Shown piece after piece: positions 52,226-53,266 of a DNA stretch of 53,266 nt. This DNA is from Chthoniobacter flavus. Lineage in GTDB: Bacteria; Verrucomicrobiota; Verrucomicrobiia; Chthoniobacterales; Terrimicrobiaceae. Numbering within the stretch: the first letter of the stretch is position 1; each line of letters begins with the position of its first letter. A program made the translations under genes and the position numbers. The notes under the pieces are model-generated. The model saw only the letters and a program-made list of their open reading frames with translations, ran no database searches and was not told where the DNA came from. The stretch lies in the NCBI GenBank assembly GCA_945883435.1, contig CAMCXK010000010.1:1-53266 (forward strand), given 5' to 3'.

Positions 52226-52317
52226 ACCGCTCTGGGGGCATTTATGACTGCAGCGGGAAAATGAGGGAAAAATTCAGATTCAGGGCGAAATATGTGAATG
52301 TGAGGGCCTACTTCTTT

Positions 52318-52653
52318 TCATGGCAAAACAAACAAGCCCACCACTCTTTGCAGAATTTGTGATATTTTCTCTTCAGCAAGTTGCCCAGCAATCGAAAGAA
52401 AGATTCCTCCGCTGGCGGTGAACAACTTTGAAGGTCTTGCGTAGCTCACCAACCGGAGTCCTCCAGACTCAAAATCTGAATCTCTCAACTCCACTGCAGC
52501 CGAATCAGCGTATGATTTGCTTGTAATTTGGCACAAAATCCAATCTCCTTTTCCAGCACTTGCCAAGATCACGGCAGGACGGATTTTTGACTTCGAGAGA
52601 TCAGAGAAAGGGAAGGGTAGCAGGACTATTGATCCAACTGAAGGTGAATCCAT
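52318..52653 (-). CDS. mazF: MazF/PemK-type toxin
   Basis: The 111-residue protein has the MazF start GSIVLLPFPFSDLS and KIRPAVIL block, the WILCQITSK strand and a C-terminal RVVGLF segment, as in PemK/MazF endoribonucleases that cut mRNA at short motifs (family knowledge). The length is usual for the family and no frameshift is seen. Its start overlaps the end of the small upstream gene by 28 bp, so the two form a coupled module. The cut site cannot be told from sequence. Confidence 0.87.
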   Translation of the reverse strand: MDSPSVGSIVLLPFPFSDLSKSKIRPAVILASAGKGDWILCQITSKSYADSAAVELRDSDFESGGLRLVSYARPSKLFTASGGIFLSIAGQLAEEKISQILQRVVGLFVLP

Positions 52654-52823
52654 GCCTCCTCCTCTTCGGGTTTATTCCAGTCCACTGCAAGTGACTCTTG
52701 GCTCAAAATCGCGCACTCACCTGCTAAATGCTCCTTGCGCTTATCCATCCATGCCGCAAGGATGCGAAATTCCGGAGCAGGCAAATTATCAATTGCTTTT
52801 TCAATTTCCATCACAGTGCTCAT
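52626..52823 (-). CDS. Small antitoxin-like partner of MazF
   Basis: The 65-residue protein is acidic, with an N-terminal helix (MSTVMEIEKAIDNLP) and an acidic tail (NKPEEEEAWIHLQL). It lies directly upstream of, and overlaps, the MazF-type gene, the usual antitoxin place. The sequence is unlike classic MazE and resembles short helical antitoxins of other MazF/PIN modules. Function is inferred mainly from position. Confidence 0.7.
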   Translation of the reverse strand: MSTVMEIEKAIDNLPAPEFRILAAWMDKRKEHLAGECAILSQESLAVDWNKPEEEEAWIHLQLDQ

Positions 52824-52876
52824 AGATTTTGTATCGACTTTTTTTGGACAACAAACAACTCATTTTTTCGTAAATA

Positions 52877-52941
52877 GGAACGCTGAAGTCCTCCTCGGCA
52901 GGAGTTGAATAAATGATGCCAACGGGGGCGTTGGCGCTCCT
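52877..52941. repeat. Structured intergenic repeat, copy 3
   Basis: The core only is present: GGAACGC, the CTCCT-CGGC-AGGAG hairpin, GCCAACG-GGGG-CGTTGGC and GCTCCT. The leading GTGAGTGCCGG is absent. The rest of the 52824-53137 gap holds nothing recognisable. Confidence 0.78.
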
Positions 52942-53137
52942 GGCGTTCATCGTGAATTTGTGAAAACGAAGAGAAATTGGGGGCAAAATCTTCAAATTCC
53001 AAACTGATTATCTTACAGAATGTGTAGAAATGATCTTTCCTGCGGGACCAATTTGACCACAAACACTTTAGATCACATAATCGCCAAGTTGAACAGGAAA
53101 ATAGGAGAAAATGAACCCTGACCCGAATGGCGCTAAG

Positions 53138-53266
53138 TTAAGACCCTTTTGGGATGATTTTGCGGCTTGATTTTTTACGGGTTCCGGGAGCGGAGTTGAG
53201 AAGGATTTCTTGGCTAATGGAACGCATTTCGTTGAGGATGGACTCGACATTCCTGTTGGCGGCGAT
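53138..53266 (-). CDS. C-terminal fragment of an unrecognised protein, possibly a transposase (N-terminus off the window)
   Basis: A minus-strand frame runs from the right edge to a TAA at 53138. It gives 42 residues that include NVESILNEMRSISQEILL and a basic tail (RKKSSRKIIPKGS). The amphipathic helix and basic tail would fit the end of a transposase or other DNA-binding protein, and the surrounding toxin cluster would suit a mobile element. No catalytic motif is visible and I cannot name a family. Confidence 0.4.
   Translation of the reverse strand: MAANRNVESILNEMRSISQEILLNSAPGTRKKSSRKIIPKGS

Noticed and set aside
51044-52941. A CRISPR array
   Set aside because: The repeats are 65-92 bp, imperfect, irregularly spaced and separated by genes; there are no uniform spacers and no cas genes.

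Overview
The window looks like part of the chromosome of a GC-rich, polysaccharide-degrading bacterium, most likely a member of the Verrucomicrobiota or a close relative in the PVC group. This is inferred, not proven. The pointers are: densely packed operons of varied glycoside hydrolases without a SusC/SusD pair; cytoplasmic GH28-, GH4-, DUF2264- and DUF1961-type proteins; a XylR-like regulator joining a LacI-type sensor to an AraC-type DNA-binding domain; a PEP-CTERM protein; a sulfatase; and weak Shine-Dalgarno sequences. No rRNA, tRNA or CRISPR array was found.

Region 1 (1-9621, all minus strand) holds a metzincin-like secreted protease with PKD and PA14-like domains that runs off the left edge. 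It is followed by a two-gene unit (GH4-like protein plus a toroid protein) and a three-gene operon of secreted proteins: a small LTxxQ-motif helical protein, a large beta-propeller/BNR protein and a small coiled-coil protein. Region 2 (9927-22903) has a rightward operon (LamG-DUF1961, DUF2264, GH2 beta-mannosidase, secreted heparinase-like protein) facing a leftward operon (heparinase-like, GH28, GH4). Region 3 (23069-38578) is a long rightward operon: secreted propeller, GH29 alpha-fucosidase, LacZ-type beta-galactosidase, GH28, GH20 hexosaminidase, SGNH esterase, GH28 and a giant MFS-type transporter, followed by an FAD oxidoreductase. Most junctions from GH29 to the transporter overlap as ATGA or TAATG, which implies translational coupling.

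Region 4 (38671-49641) contains the XylR-like regulator, a divergent secreted protein with six Ig-like repeats, a LacI regulator coupled to a GH95-like alpha-fucosidase, an S1-type sulfatase and a PEP-CTERM protein. Region 5 (about 49700-53266) is visibly richer in A+T. It is a cluster of toxin-antitoxin modules (Phd/RelE-type, a broken mazF, PIN type, MazF type) separated by copies of a structured intergenic repeat, and ends in a fragment that may be a transposase.

Read together, regions 1-4 suggest uptake of a partly cut, branched, uronic-acid-containing, fucosylated glycan. The glycan may also carry galactose, mannose, hexosamine, acyl and sulfate groups. Most trimming would take place in the cytoplasm, because most of the hydrolases have no visible signal peptide. 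The only transporter seen is the 987-residue MFS protein with a large predicted extracytoplasmic insertion. Several enzymes lack family-typical active-site residues: three GH28-like proteins lack the catalytic His and the RIK motif, both GH4-like proteins have altered Cys motifs, and the GH95-like protein has Glu where Asp is expected. The substrate or chemistry may therefore differ from characterised relatives. A REP-like repeat family with a GTAG foot and compensatory stem changes sits in three of the intergenic gaps.
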